A DNA stretch of 32,444 bases from Bradyrhizobium tropiciagri (GCF_001189845.1 NZ_LFLZ01000092.1:1-32444); one strand, 5' to 3'. Counted from the first letter of the stretch, positions 1 through 8,679 are shown. The notes: generated from the letters alone by a model not told the origin. Numbers and translations are program-made.

Positions 1-69
1 CGCCAGGACGACGGGAACATCCCTCACCCAACCCAATCTTAACGTTTCGTTGATAGATCGGGGGCCATT

Positions 70-87
70 GCCGCCTTGCGGCGTTTT
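70..87 (+). terminator. Short GC hairpin with T-run
   Basis: A 5-bp stem (70-74 with 78-82) with a CTT loop is followed by GTTTT. It could end a gene to the left of the window or be a leader hairpin of the flippase gene. The stem is short, so support is weak. Confidence 0.3.
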
Positions 88-110
88 GGGAATTTTCCGC
101 CTTGGCTGTG

Positions 111-1508
111 ATGGAGACACGATCCGGATCCTCTGCCGAATCCTCTGCCGCGCCATCGGGCCCGGCCGCTCGCGTGCGGGACCTCGTCGCGCGGCTGCTC
201 GGTGGCACCAAGGAGGCGTCGGTCACCAAGCGCCTCGCGGGCATGATCTTCATCATCCGCGTCATCAGCGCCGCGATCGCCTATCTCGCGCAGATCCTGC
301 TGGCGCGCTGGATGAGCGGTTCGGACTACGGCATCTATGTCTATGTCTGGACCTGGGTGCTGCTGCTCGGCAGCACGATGGATTTCGGCATCGCGCCGTC
401 CTCGCAGAAGATCATCCCGGAATATCGCGCGCGCGGCGACCTCGCCGCGCTGCGCGGCTTCCTCTCCGGCGGCCGCTGGGTGGTACTTGCTACGTCGAGT
501 GCGGTGGCGCTGCTGCTCGCCGGCGTGATCCATCTCGCTTCGCCCTGGATCGATCCGAGCGCAGTCGTGCCGCTCTATATCGGCTGCCTGACCTTGCCGC
601 CCTTCGTGGTCGCCAACACCCAGGACGGCATCTCGCGCGCGCATGACTGGATGCAGCTCGGCCTGATGCCGCAATTCATCGTACGGCAGGGGCTGATCAT
701 CGCGTTCACCGCCGGTGCGCTGGCGCTCGGCCTCAATCTCGGCGCCACCGCGGCGATGATCGCGAGCGCCGCCGCCGTCTACGTCGCGGCGATCGGCCAG
801 ATGATCGTGCTGAACCGCCGCCTCAAAGTCCATCTCGGGCCGGGCGAGAAGACCCACGACGTCAAGGGCTGGTTCGCGATCTCGCTGCCGATCATGCTGG
901 TCGAGAGCTTCTATCTGCTGCTCGGCTACACCGACGTGCTGATGCTGCAGCAATTCCGCTCCTCCGAGGAGGTCGGCATCTATTTCGCCGTGGTGAAGAC
1001 GCTGGCGCTGGTGTCGTTCGTGCACTACGCGATGGCGGCGACGACGGCGCACCGCTTCGCCGAGTACAATGCGCTCGGCGACAAGGACCGGCTGTCGGCC
1101 TATGTCGCGCACGCGATCAGCTGGACGTTCTGGCCCTCTCTGCTCGCAACGATCGCACTGCTCGCGTTCGGCAAGCCGCTGCTCTGGCTGTTCGGCCCGA
1201 AATTCGTCGACGGCTACAGCATCATGTTCGTCGCCGCGATCGGCCTCGTGGTGCGCTCGGCGATCGGGCCGGTCGAGCGGCTGTTGAACATGCTCGGCCA
1301 CCAGAGCATTTGCGCGACCGCCTATGCGGTGTCGTTCTTCATGAATGTCGGGCTCTGCATGACGCTGGTGCCGCGCTACGGCGGCATGGGCGCGGCGGCC
1401 TCGACCTCGCTGTCACTGATCTTCGAGACGATCCTGTTGTTCTACGTGGTGCGCTCGCGCCTCGGCCTGCACGTGCTGGCATTCGGGAAGCGGCGGGCGG
1501 TAGCATAG
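111..1508 (+). CDS. Polysaccharide flippase-like membrane protein (MATE/Wzx superfamily)
   Basis: The 465-residue product is a polytopic inner-membrane protein. After a Ser/Ala-rich cytoplasmic N-terminus of about 40 residues come roughly twelve to fourteen hydrophobic segments, the layout of the MVF/polysaccharide-biosynthesis (RfbX/Wzx-like) exporters. These proteins flip lipid-linked sugars or related amphiphiles across the inner membrane. The first helices follow a basic 'TKRLAGM' stretch, as is usual in the family, and the last lie near the C-terminus. The frame could also begin at TTG 102, but ATG 111 is preferred. No glycosyltransferase or polymerase gene is visible on the right, so any polysaccharide locus must lie to the left of the window. 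The substrate cannot be predicted. The family call is firm and the specific role is inferred. Confidence 0.8.
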   Translation: METRSGSSAESSAAPSGPAARVRDLVARLLGGTKEASVTKRLAGMIFIIRVISAAIAYLAQILLARWMSGSDYGIYVYVWTWVLLLGSTMDFGIAPSSQKIIPEYRARGDLAALRGFLSGGRWVVLATSSAVALLLAGVIHLASPWIDPSAVVPLYIGCLTLPPFVVANTQDGISRAHDWMQLGLMPQFIVRQGLIIAFTAGALALGLNLGATAAMIASAAAVYVAAIGQMIVLNRRLKVHLGPGEKTHDVKGWFAISLPIMLVESFYLLLGYTDVLMLQQFRSSEEVGIYFAVVKTLALVSFVHYAMAATTAHRFAEYNALGDKDRLSAYVAHAISWTFWPSLLATIALLAFGKPLLWLFGPKFVDGYSIMFVAAIGLVVRSAIGPVERLLNMLGHQSICATAYAVSFFMNVGLCMTLVPRYGGMGAAASTSLSLIFETILLFYVVRSRLGLHVLAFGKRRAVA

Positions 1509-1541
1509 CTTTCGGCCGGACGCGGTATATAATTGCCGCCC

Positions 1542-1826
1542 ATGAGCGCCACTGAGCTGAAAGACCTGTTTGATCGCGTCCTATCCTGGCCAAAGGCGGC
1601 GCAGGACGAATTGCTATCGATGGCAAACGCGATCGAAAACGCATTGCGGGGCCACCAGCACGTCGCTTCCGAAGTTGAGTTGCAGATCACCGATGCCGCG
1701 ATCCCTTCCATCGACGTCGAACCCGACGCCGGCTCCGGCGCGGATGAAGTTGACATCGTGGAGAGCATGAAGCGGCTGGTGGCCGGGAAGCAAAAGCCTG
1801 CGAAAGAGAGTGGATCAGACGCCTGA
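1542..1826 (+). CDS. Small acidic protein with antitoxin-like N-terminus
   Basis: This 94-residue soluble protein has an N-terminal segment (about residues 5-32, 'LKDLFDRVLSWPKAAQDELL') resembling the start of small rhizobial ParD/CopG-like antitoxins, which often read 'WPEAAQEELV'. The rest is acidic and low in complexity and ends in a Lys-rich tail. No toxin gene follows; the next gene is convergent. It could be an orphan antitoxin remnant or an unrelated regulator. ATG 1542 is chosen over TTG 1533. A TATAAT hexamer at 1528-1533 would place transcription initiation almost at the ATG, so the mRNA may be leaderless. No Shine-Dalgarno sequence is evident. Confidence 0.55.
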   Translation: MSATELKDLFDRVLSWPKAAQDELLSMANAIENALRGHQHVASEVELQITDAAIPSIDVEPDAGSGADEVDIVESMKRLVAGKQKPAKESGSDA

Positions 1827-1860
1827 CGGCAAGCCTGCCGGTCATCCCATAGAAAAACAA

Positions 1861-1891
1861 AAGCCGGCCCTGATCCAGTCAGGGCCGGCTT
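1861..1891. terminator. Bidirectional rho-independent terminator
   Basis: A perfect 13-bp inverted repeat (1861-1873 with 1879-1891) has a 5-base TCCAG loop. It lies between two convergent genes. The A-rich run just left of the stem becomes a U-rich tract on the minus strand, so it is a strong terminator for the bdhA transcript. On the plus strand it is followed by TGTTCTT and probably also stops the 1542-1826 transcript. Confidence 0.9.
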
Positions 1892-1920
1892 GTTCTTGAG
1901 CCGAAAATCCCGCGGGAAAA

Positions 1921-2709
1921 TTACTCCGCGGTCCAGCCGCCGTCGATCGTGAGGTTGGCGCCGGTGATCTGCGCGGCATCGTCGCCGCACAGGAACAGCG
2001 CGAGCGCTGCGACCTGCTCCGAGGTCACGAACTCCTTGGTCGGCTGGGCTGCGAGCAGCACGTCCTTGATGACCTGCTCCTTGGTCATGTTGCGCGCCTT
2101 CATGGTCTCCGGAATCTGGTGCTCGACCAGCGGCGTCCAGACATAGCCCGGGCTGATGCAGTTGCAGGTGATCTTGAACTGCGCGAGCTCCAGCGCCGCG
2201 GTCTTGGTGAGGCCGGCGATACCGTGCTTGGCCGAGACATAGGCCGACTTGAACGGCGAGGCGACCAGCGAATGCGCCGATGCGGTGTTGATGATGCGGC
2301 CCCAGCCGCGCTTCTTCATGCCGGGCACCGCGGCGCGGATGCCGTAGAACGCCGACGACAGATTGATCGCGATGATCGCTTCCCACTTCTCCGGCGGGAA
2401 TTCCTCGATCGGCGACACGAACTGGATGCCGGCATTGTTGACCAGGATATCGACCGAACCGAAGGTCTTCTCGCCGAGCGCGATCATGTCGGCGATCTCG
2501 GCCGGCTTGGTCATGTCGGCCGGCGAATGCACCGCCTTGACCTTGAAGTCGGTCTCGATGCCGGAACGTTCCTTCTCGATGTCGGCCGGAACGCCCATGC
2601 CATTGAGAACGATATTGGCGCCGGCGCTCGCGAAGGCGCGTGCGTAAGCCAATCCGATGCCGCTGGTCGAGCCGGTCACAACGGCGGTCTTGCCTGTCAA
2701 CGTACCCAT
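1921..2709 (-). CDS. bdhA: 3-hydroxybutyrate dehydrogenase (SDR family)
   Basis: The enzyme oxidises D-3-hydroxybutyrate to acetoacetate with NAD+ in the cytoplasm, a step in poly-3-hydroxybutyrate (PHB) breakdown and ketone-body use. At 262 residues it has the normal length. The cofactor-binding TGSTSGIG motif is at residues 12-19 and NNAG at 91-94. The catalytic set is Asn116, Ser144, Tyr157 and Lys161 (in 'YVSAK'). 'HSPADMTKPAEI' and 'YVWTPLVEHQIP' are typical of this subfamily rather than of FabG. The start is ATG 2709. The upstream patatin-like gene ends only 12 bases before it on the same strand, so the two are almost certainly one operon. It ends at the terminator at 1861-1891. Confidence 0.93.
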   Translation of the reverse strand: MGTLTGKTAVVTGSTSGIGLAYARAFASAGANIVLNGMGVPADIEKERSGIETDFKVKAVHSPADMTKPAEIADMIALGEKTFGSVDILVNNAGIQFVSPIEEFPPEKWEAIIAINLSSAFYGIRAAVPGMKKRGWGRIINTASAHSLVASPFKSAYVSAKHGIAGLTKTAALELAQFKITCNCISPGYVWTPLVEHQIPETMKARNMTKEQVIKDVLLAAQPTKEFVTSEQVAALALFLCGDDAAQITGANLTIDGGWTAE

Positions 2710-2721
2710 TATCGGTCGCTC

Positions 2722-3906
2722 CTATTTTGCTTGCGGGGGGCTCGATTCAGGGGGCTTGGGTTCGTCCCCCGTGAGATCGTATGTCACCATGGTTTCCCCG
2801 GACTGAGGCCGTTCTAGCCATTCTTTGTGACGCATCGACAAATGCACGTCGCGGACGCCCGCGCCCCAGTGCTCGACCATCGCAACATGGGAGAAGTCGT
2901 AGTCCTTCGAGGAAGACTCGTAGTTCTTGCTCTTGTAGATCAGGTGAACCACCGTGACAGTGTTCTCCTTGGAGGCCTTGCGCAGCAATTCGACCGACGG
3001 ATCGTTTTTCAGGTAATCGGGCAGCTTGCCGATCAGGTCGCGCACGGCCATGCGGGCGTTGTGGATCTGCCGGTTCTTGTCGGTGTTCATCCGGGTCCGG
3101 CTGGAATAGCGGATGTCCTTCTCGCGCTCGGCGGCCTCCAGCAGCGTCTCCGGCAACGGCCCGCGCGCGCTGAACAGGTCGACCTGGAAGATCAGGAGAT
3201 CGCGGCTGGTCTCCTCGTCGAGCACGAAATCAAGCGGCGTGTTGGAGGCGATGCCGCCGTCCCAGTAGTGCTCGCCCTCGATCACGACGGCAGGAAAGCC
3301 TGGCGGCAGCGCGCCCGAGGCCATGATGTGCTCGGGGCCTATTTTCTTGCCGAGCTTCTTGAACTCGTAATTGTCGAAATAGCGGAAATTGCCCGAGGTG
3401 ACGCCGACCGCGCCGACCGACAGCCGCGTCTTCAGGTCGTTGATGCGATCGAAGTCGACGAGCCGCTCCAGCGTCTTCTTCAGCGGCGCGGTGTCGTAAT
3501 AGCTCAGCGATTGCGAGCTGCCGGGCGGCCACAGCGGCGCCGGCGGAATCCGCGGCGTGAAGAAGCCCGGCACCCCGAAGGTCGCGATGATGGCGGCAGA
3601 GGTCTCGTTGAACAGCGAGCGGGCGCGCTCATGCTTCGAGACCGGATTCCACGGCACCGGCGCCGACACCATCTCCCAGAATTCCTTCAACTTCGGCACG
3701 CGCTTGTCCGGCTCGTTGCCGGCAATGATCGCGGCATTGATGGCGCCGATCGAGATGCCGGCGATCCATTCCGGCTCGAAGCCGGCATGACAGAGCGCCT
3801 GAAAGGCGCCGGCCTGGTAGGAGCCGAGCGCGCCGCCGCCTTGAAGAACCAGCACCCGCTGCGCTTGCGCGGGCGTCGAGGCCGGCGCGGAATCCGAAGT
3901 ATCCAT
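2722..3906 (-). CDS. Patatin-like phospholipase with DUF3734 C-terminal region
   Basis: This 394-residue patatin-fold acyl hydrolase has a Ser-Asp dyad. The oxyanion-hole motif GGGALG is at residues 23-28, the nucleophile elbow GISIG gives Ser52, and the DGG motif gives Asp216. The C-terminal third matches the DUF3734 extension seen in alphaproteobacterial members. Patatin domains hydrolyse phospholipids or other acyl esters. The tight pairing with bdhA suggests, by inference only, a role in lipid or PHB-granule turnover that feeds 3-hydroxybutyrate to the dehydrogenase. A longer frame opens at TTG 3942, but ATG 3906 ('MDTSDS') is preferred because the added residues look non-conserved. There is no signal peptide. 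Confidence 0.87.
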   Translation of the reverse strand: MDTSDSAPASTPAQAQRVLVLQGGGALGSYQAGAFQALCHAGFEPEWIAGISIGAINAAIIAGNEPDKRVPKLKEFWEMVSAPVPWNPVSKHERARSLFNETSAAIIATFGVPGFFTPRIPPAPLWPPGSSQSLSYYDTAPLKKTLERLVDFDRINDLKTRLSVGAVGVTSGNFRYFDNYEFKKLGKKIGPEHIMASGALPPGFPAVVIEGEHYWDGGIASNTPLDFVLDEETSRDLLIFQVDLFSARGPLPETLLEAAEREKDIRYSSRTRMNTDKNRQIHNARMAVRDLIGKLPDYLKNDPSVELLRKASKENTVTVVHLIYKSKNYESSSKDYDFSHVAMVEHWGAGVRDVHLSMRHKEWLERPQSGETMVTYDLTGDEPKPPESSPPQAK

Positions 3907-4012
3907 TCGTAACCGTTCGCTCAAAAACGAATTGAACCGCAACCGTGGCTGCTGTTCGCCGCGCCGTCAATCAGCGAGATAGAGGGATTAGATCACGCGG
4001 AATTTATCGAAA

Positions 4013-4510
4013 TCAGGTTGCCGCCAGAATGAGCGTCCAGAACACCTTGTATTTGGTATTCGGAGCATAGACGGCTGCGATGCCCATTTTTGTGACACCG
4101 CTCTTGAGCATGTTGGCCTTGTGCGGCGGCGAATCCCGCCACCCCGAAAACGCTTCCGCCAGCGTGTGATAGCCCGCCGAAATGTTCTCGACCGCCACGG
4201 TCGCCGGGTAGCCGCCGGCCTCGAGCCGCTTGCCGAGCGGGGCCTTGACGTCATGGTCCATCTTGTTGCGGGCGGCCATCGCCTGCGACTGCTGCTCGGC
4301 GAGCCTGCTCAGGTCCGGATCGACCACGACGATGCCGAGACCGTTGTTCTGGCGATATTGGGAAAACAGGATCGCGGCGGCCTGGTTATCCAGGACGGCA
4401 CCGGGCTGCGCCATGTTGAGATACATCGCCGGTTCTTCCGGGATTTTGGTGTCCGCGGCGCAGCCGGCAAGCACCAGAAGCCCGAACAGGGCGACCGTCG
4501 TCCGTTTCAC
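4013..4510 (-). CDS. CAP (SCP/PR-1) domain lipoprotein
   Basis: This 165-residue exported protein starts with a short lipoprotein signal: a basic N-terminus, a hydrophobic core and the lipobox LAGC at about residues 14-17. The mature part is a CAP/SCP domain, with 'MDHD' and the signature run 'AVENISAGYHTLAEAFSGW' followed by 'SPPHKANML'. Bacterial CAP proteins are secreted or cell-surface proteins, and their biochemical role is mostly unknown. GTG 4510 is chosen because it puts a GGGGG Shine-Dalgarno about 8 bases upstream and gives a normal-length signal. The only longer start is TTG 4552. It is a single gene between the patatin operon and cysA. Confidence 0.85.
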   Translation of the reverse strand: MKRTTVALFGLLVLAGCAADTKIPEEPAMYLNMAQPGAVLDNQAAAILFSQYRQNNGLGIVVVDPDLSRLAEQQSQAMAARNKMDHDVKAPLGKRLEAGGYPATVAVENISAGYHTLAEAFSGWRDSPPHKANMLKSGVTKMGIAAVYAPNTKYKVFWTLILAAT

Positions 4511-4736
4511 AGGTAAAACCCCCAAGGTTGGCCGGCCGTTGTTGCATACCAACCGTGGCTGAATGGTGAACAGGGGCTAACTTTTGGCCAGCAAAGGCCA
4601 TCGATCCCGGACCCGTGCCCGGATGGAGCCAACGGGTCGCGCGAACGCGCCCGATGACAGGCTCCGCGCAATCCGGGGCCGGTCGATCCGCAGCACGAAG
4701 TCCCGGATTTCGCTGCGCTTCATCCGGGCTACTGGG

Positions 4737-5786
4737 CTACTCCTGGGCGGCAAAGATCCGGTAGCGGCGGGGTTGCAGGGAGACGATTTCGCCGGCCTGC
4801 AGCTCGCGGTCGCGGGGGGCGTCGATCTCGATCACGGTCCTGCCCTCGCTGCCCGCCAGGGCCACCTCGGCGCGCTGGATCGGACCGAATGAGCGGACAT
4901 GCCGGATGGCGCCTTCCAGGGCGCCGGTTCCCGCCGGACCGACCGCCATGTCGTGGCGGCGGACGAACAGCTTGGCCGCGCCGGACGCCGCGCCCAGCGC
5001 CGGGATGTTGAGCGGACGGCCATCCAGCCGCACCGCATCGCCGGCCACATCGACCGGCAGCACGATGGACTCGCCGATGAAGCCGTGCACGAAGGCGGTC
5101 GCCGGATTGTCATAGACCTCGCCGGGCGAACCGATCTGCTCGATCTTGCCCTTGTCCATCACCACGACGCGATTGGCGACTTCGAGCGCCTCCTCCTGGT
5201 CGTGGGTGACGAAGATCGAGGTGACGTGGATCTCGTTGTGCAGCGAACGCAGCCATTGCCGCAGCTCCTTGCGCACCTTGGCATCGAGCGCGCCGAACGG
5301 CTCGTCGAGCAGCAGGATGCGCGGCTCGATCGCCAGCGCACGCGCCAGCGCGATGCGCTGCCGCTGGCCGCCGGACAGCTGGCTCGGATAGCGGTTGGCG
5401 AGCCAATCGAGCTGCACCAGATCGAGCAAATTCTTGACGCGGGCGCGGATCGTGGCCTCGTCCTTGCGGATCGCGCGCGGCTGCACGCGCAGGCCGAACG
5501 CGACGTTCTCGAACACCGTCATGTGGCGGAACAGCGCGTAGTGCTGGAACACGAAGCCGACCTGGCGCTCGCTGGCGCCGCGCGAGAGCGCATTCTCGCC
5601 GTCGATCGCGACCTCGCCCGAGTCCGGCCAGTCGAGGCCTGCGATGATCCGCAGCAGCGTCGTCTTGCCGGAGCCGGAGGGCCCAAGCAGCGCCAGCAGC
5701 TCGCCGTCGGCGACCTTGAGATCGACATTGTCGAGCGCTGCAAAGCTGCCGAACCGCTTTACGATATTCTTGACTTCAATCGCCAT
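4737..5786 (-). CDS. cysA: Sulfate/thiosulfate ABC transporter ATP-binding protein CysA
   Basis: This is the ATPase that powers the CysTW sulfate importer at the inner face of the membrane. The 349 residues contain Walker A GPSGSGKT at 35-42, the Q-loop near 81, the LSGGQ signature at 137-141, Walker B ILLLDEP at 157-163 and the switch His195. A C-terminal TOBE-type domain of about 110 residues follows, as expected for CysA. The start ATG 5786 overlaps the end of cysW by 11 bases, so the two are translationally coupled. It is the last gene of the nine-gene minus-strand sulfur array. No clear terminator is seen in the 226 bases after it. 'VEVANRVVVMDKGKIEQ' type wording is standard for the family. 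Confidence 0.95.
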   Translation of the reverse strand: MAIEVKNIVKRFGSFAALDNVDLKVADGELLALLGPSGSGKTTLLRIIAGLDWPDSGEVAIDGENALSRGASERQVGFVFQHYALFRHMTVFENVAFGLRVQPRAIRKDEATIRARVKNLLDLVQLDWLANRYPSQLSGGQRQRIALARALAIEPRILLLDEPFGALDAKVRKELRQWLRSLHNEIHVTSIFVTHDQEEALEVANRVVVMDKGKIEQIGSPGEVYDNPATAFVHGFIGESIVLPVDVAGDAVRLDGRPLNIPALGAASGAAKLFVRRHDMAVGPAGTGALEGAIRHVRSFGPIQRAEVALAGSEGRTVIEIDAPRDRELQAGEIVSLQPRRYRIFAAQE

Positions 5787-6738
5787 CGGGCACCTCCGCC
5801 TCGTCGAGCCGCCGCTCGAGAATAGTTTTCGCCACCAGCGTGATCAGCGCCAGCATCGCGAGCAGCGATGCGATCGCGAACGACGCGACGAACTGGTATT
5901 CGTTGTAGAGAATCTCGACCAGCAGCGGCATCGTGTTGGTCTCGCCGCGGATGTGGCCCGACACCACCGACACCGCACCGAACTCGCCCATCGCGCGCGC
6001 GTTGCAGAGCAGGACGCCGTAGAGCAGCCCCCATTTGATATTGGGCAGCGTGACGCGGAAGAAGGTCTGCAGGCCGGAGGCGCCGAGCGAGATCGCCGCC
6101 TCCTCTTCCTGGGTGCCCTGCTCCTGCATCAAGGGGATCAGCGCCCGCGCCACGAACGGGAAGGTGACGAAGATCGTCGCCAGCGCGATGCCGGGCACCG
6201 CGAACAGGATGTGCACATTGTGCGCCTGCAGCCACGAGCCGAAGTAGCCCTGCGCGCCGAACAGCAGCACGAAGACCAGGCCCGAGATGACAGGCGAGAC
6301 CGAGAACGGCAGGTCGATCAGCGTGATCAGGAAGGTCTTGCCGGCGAATTCGAACTTCGAGATCGCCCAGGCCGCGACCACGCCGAACACGAGGTTGAGC
6401 GTGACCGAGATCGCGGCAACCAAGAGCGTCAGCTTGATCGCCGCGAGCGCCTCGGGCTCCGCCAGCGCCGCGAAATAGGCGACGACACCTTTCGAGAACG
6501 CCGACGCGAACACGACGACGAGCGGCAACACGACGAACACGCTGAGGAAGGCGATCGCCAGCGCGATGATGATGAAGCGGATCGGGCCCGGCTCGGTGCG
6601 CGGGTTACGGTGAGCCGTGACCGGCTCGGCACGCGCGATCTCGAGCCGCGGCGCCGGCGCTGCCACGCTGACATCGGTCGCGGGCGCGTAGGTCCGCAGC
6701 TGCGTGGTCGAGGTCGCCAATCCCGTCTGCATCGACAT
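5776..6738 (-). CDS. cysW: Sulfate ABC transporter permease CysW
   Basis: This inner-membrane subunit forms the sulfate channel with CysT. It has about 320 residues and six predicted helices. The cytoplasmic EAA loop that docks on CysA is 'EEEAAISLGASGLQTFF', with 'LITLIDLPFSVSPVISG' ahead of it, both diagnostic of CysW. The N-terminus of about 60 residues before helix 1 is longer than in E. coli and rich in Ala, Thr and Pro. The frame opens at TTG 6750, which overlaps the cysT stop, but a GAGG Shine-Dalgarno 6 bases before ATG 6738 makes that the better start. Confidence 0.94.
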   Translation of the reverse strand: MSMQTGLATSTTQLRTYAPATDVSVAAPAPRLEIARAEPVTAHRNPRTEPGPIRFIIIALAIAFLSVFVVLPLVVVFASAFSKGVVAYFAALAEPEALAAIKLTLLVAAISVTLNLVFGVVAAWAISKFEFAGKTFLITLIDLPFSVSPVISGLVFVLLFGAQGYFGSWLQAHNVHILFAVPGIALATIFVTFPFVARALIPLMQEQGTQEEEAAISLGASGLQTFFRVTLPNIKWGLLYGVLLCNARAMGEFGAVSVVSGHIRGETNTMPLLVEILYNEYQFVASFAIASLLAMLALITLVAKTILERRLDEAEVPDGD

Positions 6739-6746
6739 GTCGAACC

Positions 6747-7583
6747 TCAATGCACGGGAATGCGGGCCTGCGCCCAGCGCTGCAGCCGGTTGATCAGGAA
6801 GATGATCAGGAACGAGGCCACCAGCATCACGACCGCGATCGCGGTGGCATCGGCGTAGCGGAATTCGGACAGCCGGATCACGACCAGGAGCGGCGCGATC
6901 TCGGAGACGTTGGGCAGATTGCCGGCGATGAAGATCACCGAGCCGTACTCACCGATGGCGCGGGCGAAGGCGAGCGCAAAGCCGGTGAGCAACGCCGGAA
7001 TCAAACTCGGCAGGATGACGCGAAACACGGTGTGCCAGCGGTTGGCACCGAGGCTCGCCGCGGCTTCCTCGATCTCGGGATCGAGATCGATCAGCACCGG
7101 CTGCACCGTACGCACCACGAAGGGGATGCCGATGAAGATCATCGCGATGAAGATGCCGATCGGCGTGAACGCAACCTTGATGCCGAGCTCGGCGAGCGGC
7201 GCGCCGAGCCAGCCCTTCTGCGCGAACAGCTGCGTCAGCGCGACGCCGGCGACCGCGGTCGGCAAGGCAAAGGGAATGTCGACGATGGCATCGAACAGCC
7301 GCCGGCCCGGAAACCGATAGCGCACCAGCGCCCAGACGATGATGGTGCCCATCACCAGATTGACGCAGGCGGCGGCAAACGACAGCCCGAACGAAATCTT
7401 CAGGGCGTTCAGAGTGCGGCGGCTGGTGACGATGCCCCAGAACTGATCGAGGCTGAGCTCTGATGTCTTGAGGAACAGCGCGCCCAGCGGAATCAGGATG
7501 ATGACGGAGAGCCATGTCAGGGTCAGTCCCATGGTGAGACCGAAGCCCGGAAGGGTACTGCGTCGTGCGACCGCTGTGCTCAC
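6747..7583 (-). CDS. cysT: Sulfate ABC transporter permease CysT
   Basis: This is the second channel subunit of the sulfate importer, 278 residues with six predicted helices. The EAA loop reads 'EEAAASLGANRWHTVFRVI', and 'VDIPFALPTAVAGVAL' is typical of CysT (CysU). It starts at GTG 7583 with a GGGGG Shine-Dalgarno about 5 bases upstream. Its stop lies within the ribosome-binding region of cysW. The 106 bases separating it from sbp contain a large palindromic repeat, so expression of the permeases may be lower than that of the binding protein. Confidence 0.94.
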   Translation of the reverse strand: MSTAVARRSTLPGFGLTMGLTLTWLSVIILIPLGALFLKTSELSLDQFWGIVTSRRTLNALKISFGLSFAAACVNLVMGTIIVWALVRYRFPGRRLFDAIVDIPFALPTAVAGVALTQLFAQKGWLGAPLAELGIKVAFTPIGIFIAMIFIGIPFVVRTVQPVLIDLDPEIEEAAASLGANRWHTVFRVILPSLIPALLTGFALAFARAIGEYGSVIFIAGNLPNVSEIAPLLVVIRLSEFRYADATAIAVVMLVASFLIIFLINRLQRWAQARIPVH

Positions 7584-7636
7584 ATATCCCCCTGCTCAAT
7601 CCGAAGCACGTATGATCGCGCCTCGGATTCTTCTTT

Positions 7637-7687
7637 GCGCATGATCTGTTCGGAAAACTGCGTCGCACTTTTCCGGATCATGTGCGC
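7637..7687. repeat. Rhizobial intergenic palindromic element between sbp and cysT
   Basis: An imperfect inverted repeat has outer arms GCGCATGATC and GATCATGTGCGC and inner arms CGGAAAA and TTTTCCG. It begins two bases after the sbp stop codon. From memory this resembles a common dispersed element in Bradyrhizobium intergenic regions. In the mRNA it would form a long hairpin that could protect the sbp message or attenuate read-through into cysT. Confidence 0.75.
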
Positions 7688-7689
7688 GA

Positions 7690-8679
7690 TCAGTTCTTGT
7701 AGATCTGATCGAAGATGCCGCCCTCGGCGAAGTGCTCCTTCTGCGCCTTGGTCCAACCACCGAAAACGTCATCGATGGTGAAAAGTTCAACCTTGGCGAA
7801 GGATTTTTCGTACTCCTTGGCGATCTCGGGGTCGCGCGGCCGGTAGGAGTTGCGCGCGGCGATCTCCTGGCCTTCCCTGGTATACCAGTATTTCAGATAG
7901 GCTTCGGCGACGGCGCGGGTGCCCTTCTTGTCGGCGACGGTGTCGACGACGGCGACCGGCGGCTCGGCGAGGATCGACTGCGGCGGCGCCACGATCTCGA
8001 ACTTGTCCGCGCCGAATTCGCGCAGCGCCAGGAAGGCTTCATTCTCCCACGCCAGCAGCACGTCGCCGACGCCGCGCTCGACGAAGGTGACGGTCGAGCC
8101 GCGCGCACCGGTGTCGAGCACCGGGACGTTCTGGTAGAGGTCGGCGACGAACTTCTTCGCCTTGTCGGCTGAGCCGAACTTCTTCTGCGCATAGCCCCAG
8201 GCGGCGAGATAGTTCCAGCGCGCACCGCCCGAGGTCTTCGGGTTCGGCGTGATAACGCTGACGCCGGGCTTGATCAGATCGTCCCAATCCTTGATGCCCT
8301 TGGGATTGCCCTTGCGCACCAGGAACACGATGGTCGAGGTGTAGGGTGAGGCGTTGAGCGCAAGGCGCTTCTGCCAGTCCGCGGCGATGAGACCCTTGCC
8401 GGCGATCGCGTCGATGTCATAGGCCAGCGCCAGCGTAACGACATCGGCCTGCAACCCGTCGATCACCGAACGCGCCTGCGAGCCCGAGCCGCCATGCGAC
8501 TGCTTGATCTCGACGCTCTTGCCGGTGTCCTTCTGATAGGCCGCGGCGAACGCCTTGTTGAAGTCGACATAGAGCTCGCGCGTCGGATCGTAGGACACGT
8601 TGAGCAGCGAAACATCGGCTGCGAAGGCCGAGCTCGCCCACAACAATCCCGCGACCAGCGGCAGCACACGACGGATCAT
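7690..8679 (-). CDS. sbp: Periplasmic sulfate-binding protein
   Basis: This is the solute receptor that delivers sulfate to CysTWA. It has 329 residues with a clear Sec signal peptide that ends 'SSAFA' just before 'ADVSLL' (cleavage after about residue 20). The mature part carries family hallmarks: 'NVSYDPTRELY', 'SHGGSGSQARSVIDGL' for sulfate binding, 'ITPNPKTSGGARWNYLAAWGYA', and 'RGVGDVLLAWENEA'. ATG 8679 is chosen because GGAG lies 6 bases upstream; an in-frame ATG at 8691 would put extra acidic residues before the signal peptide. It could be labelled sbp or cysP. The gene opens the transporter operon, with a 184-base gap separating it from cysH. Confidence 0.93.
   Translation of the reverse strand: MIRRVLPLVAGLLWASSAFAADVSLLNVSYDPTRELYVDFNKAFAAAYQKDTGKSVEIKQSHGGSGSQARSVIDGLQADVVTLALAYDIDAIAGKGLIAADWQKRLALNASPYTSTIVFLVRKGNPKGIKDWDDLIKPGVSVITPNPKTSGGARWNYLAAWGYAQKKFGSADKAKKFVADLYQNVPVLDTGARGSTVTFVERGVGDVLLAWENEAFLALREFGADKFEIVAPPQSILAEPPVAVVDTVADKKGTRAVAEAYLKYWYTREGQEIAARNSYRPRDPEIAKEYEKSFAKVELFTIDDVFGGWTKAQKEHFAEGGIFDQIYKN

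Noticed and set aside
39..1301. 420-codon frame antisense to the flippase gene
   Set aside because: It is a hydrophilic Arg/Asp/His-rich shadow of a membrane protein gene and matches no known family.
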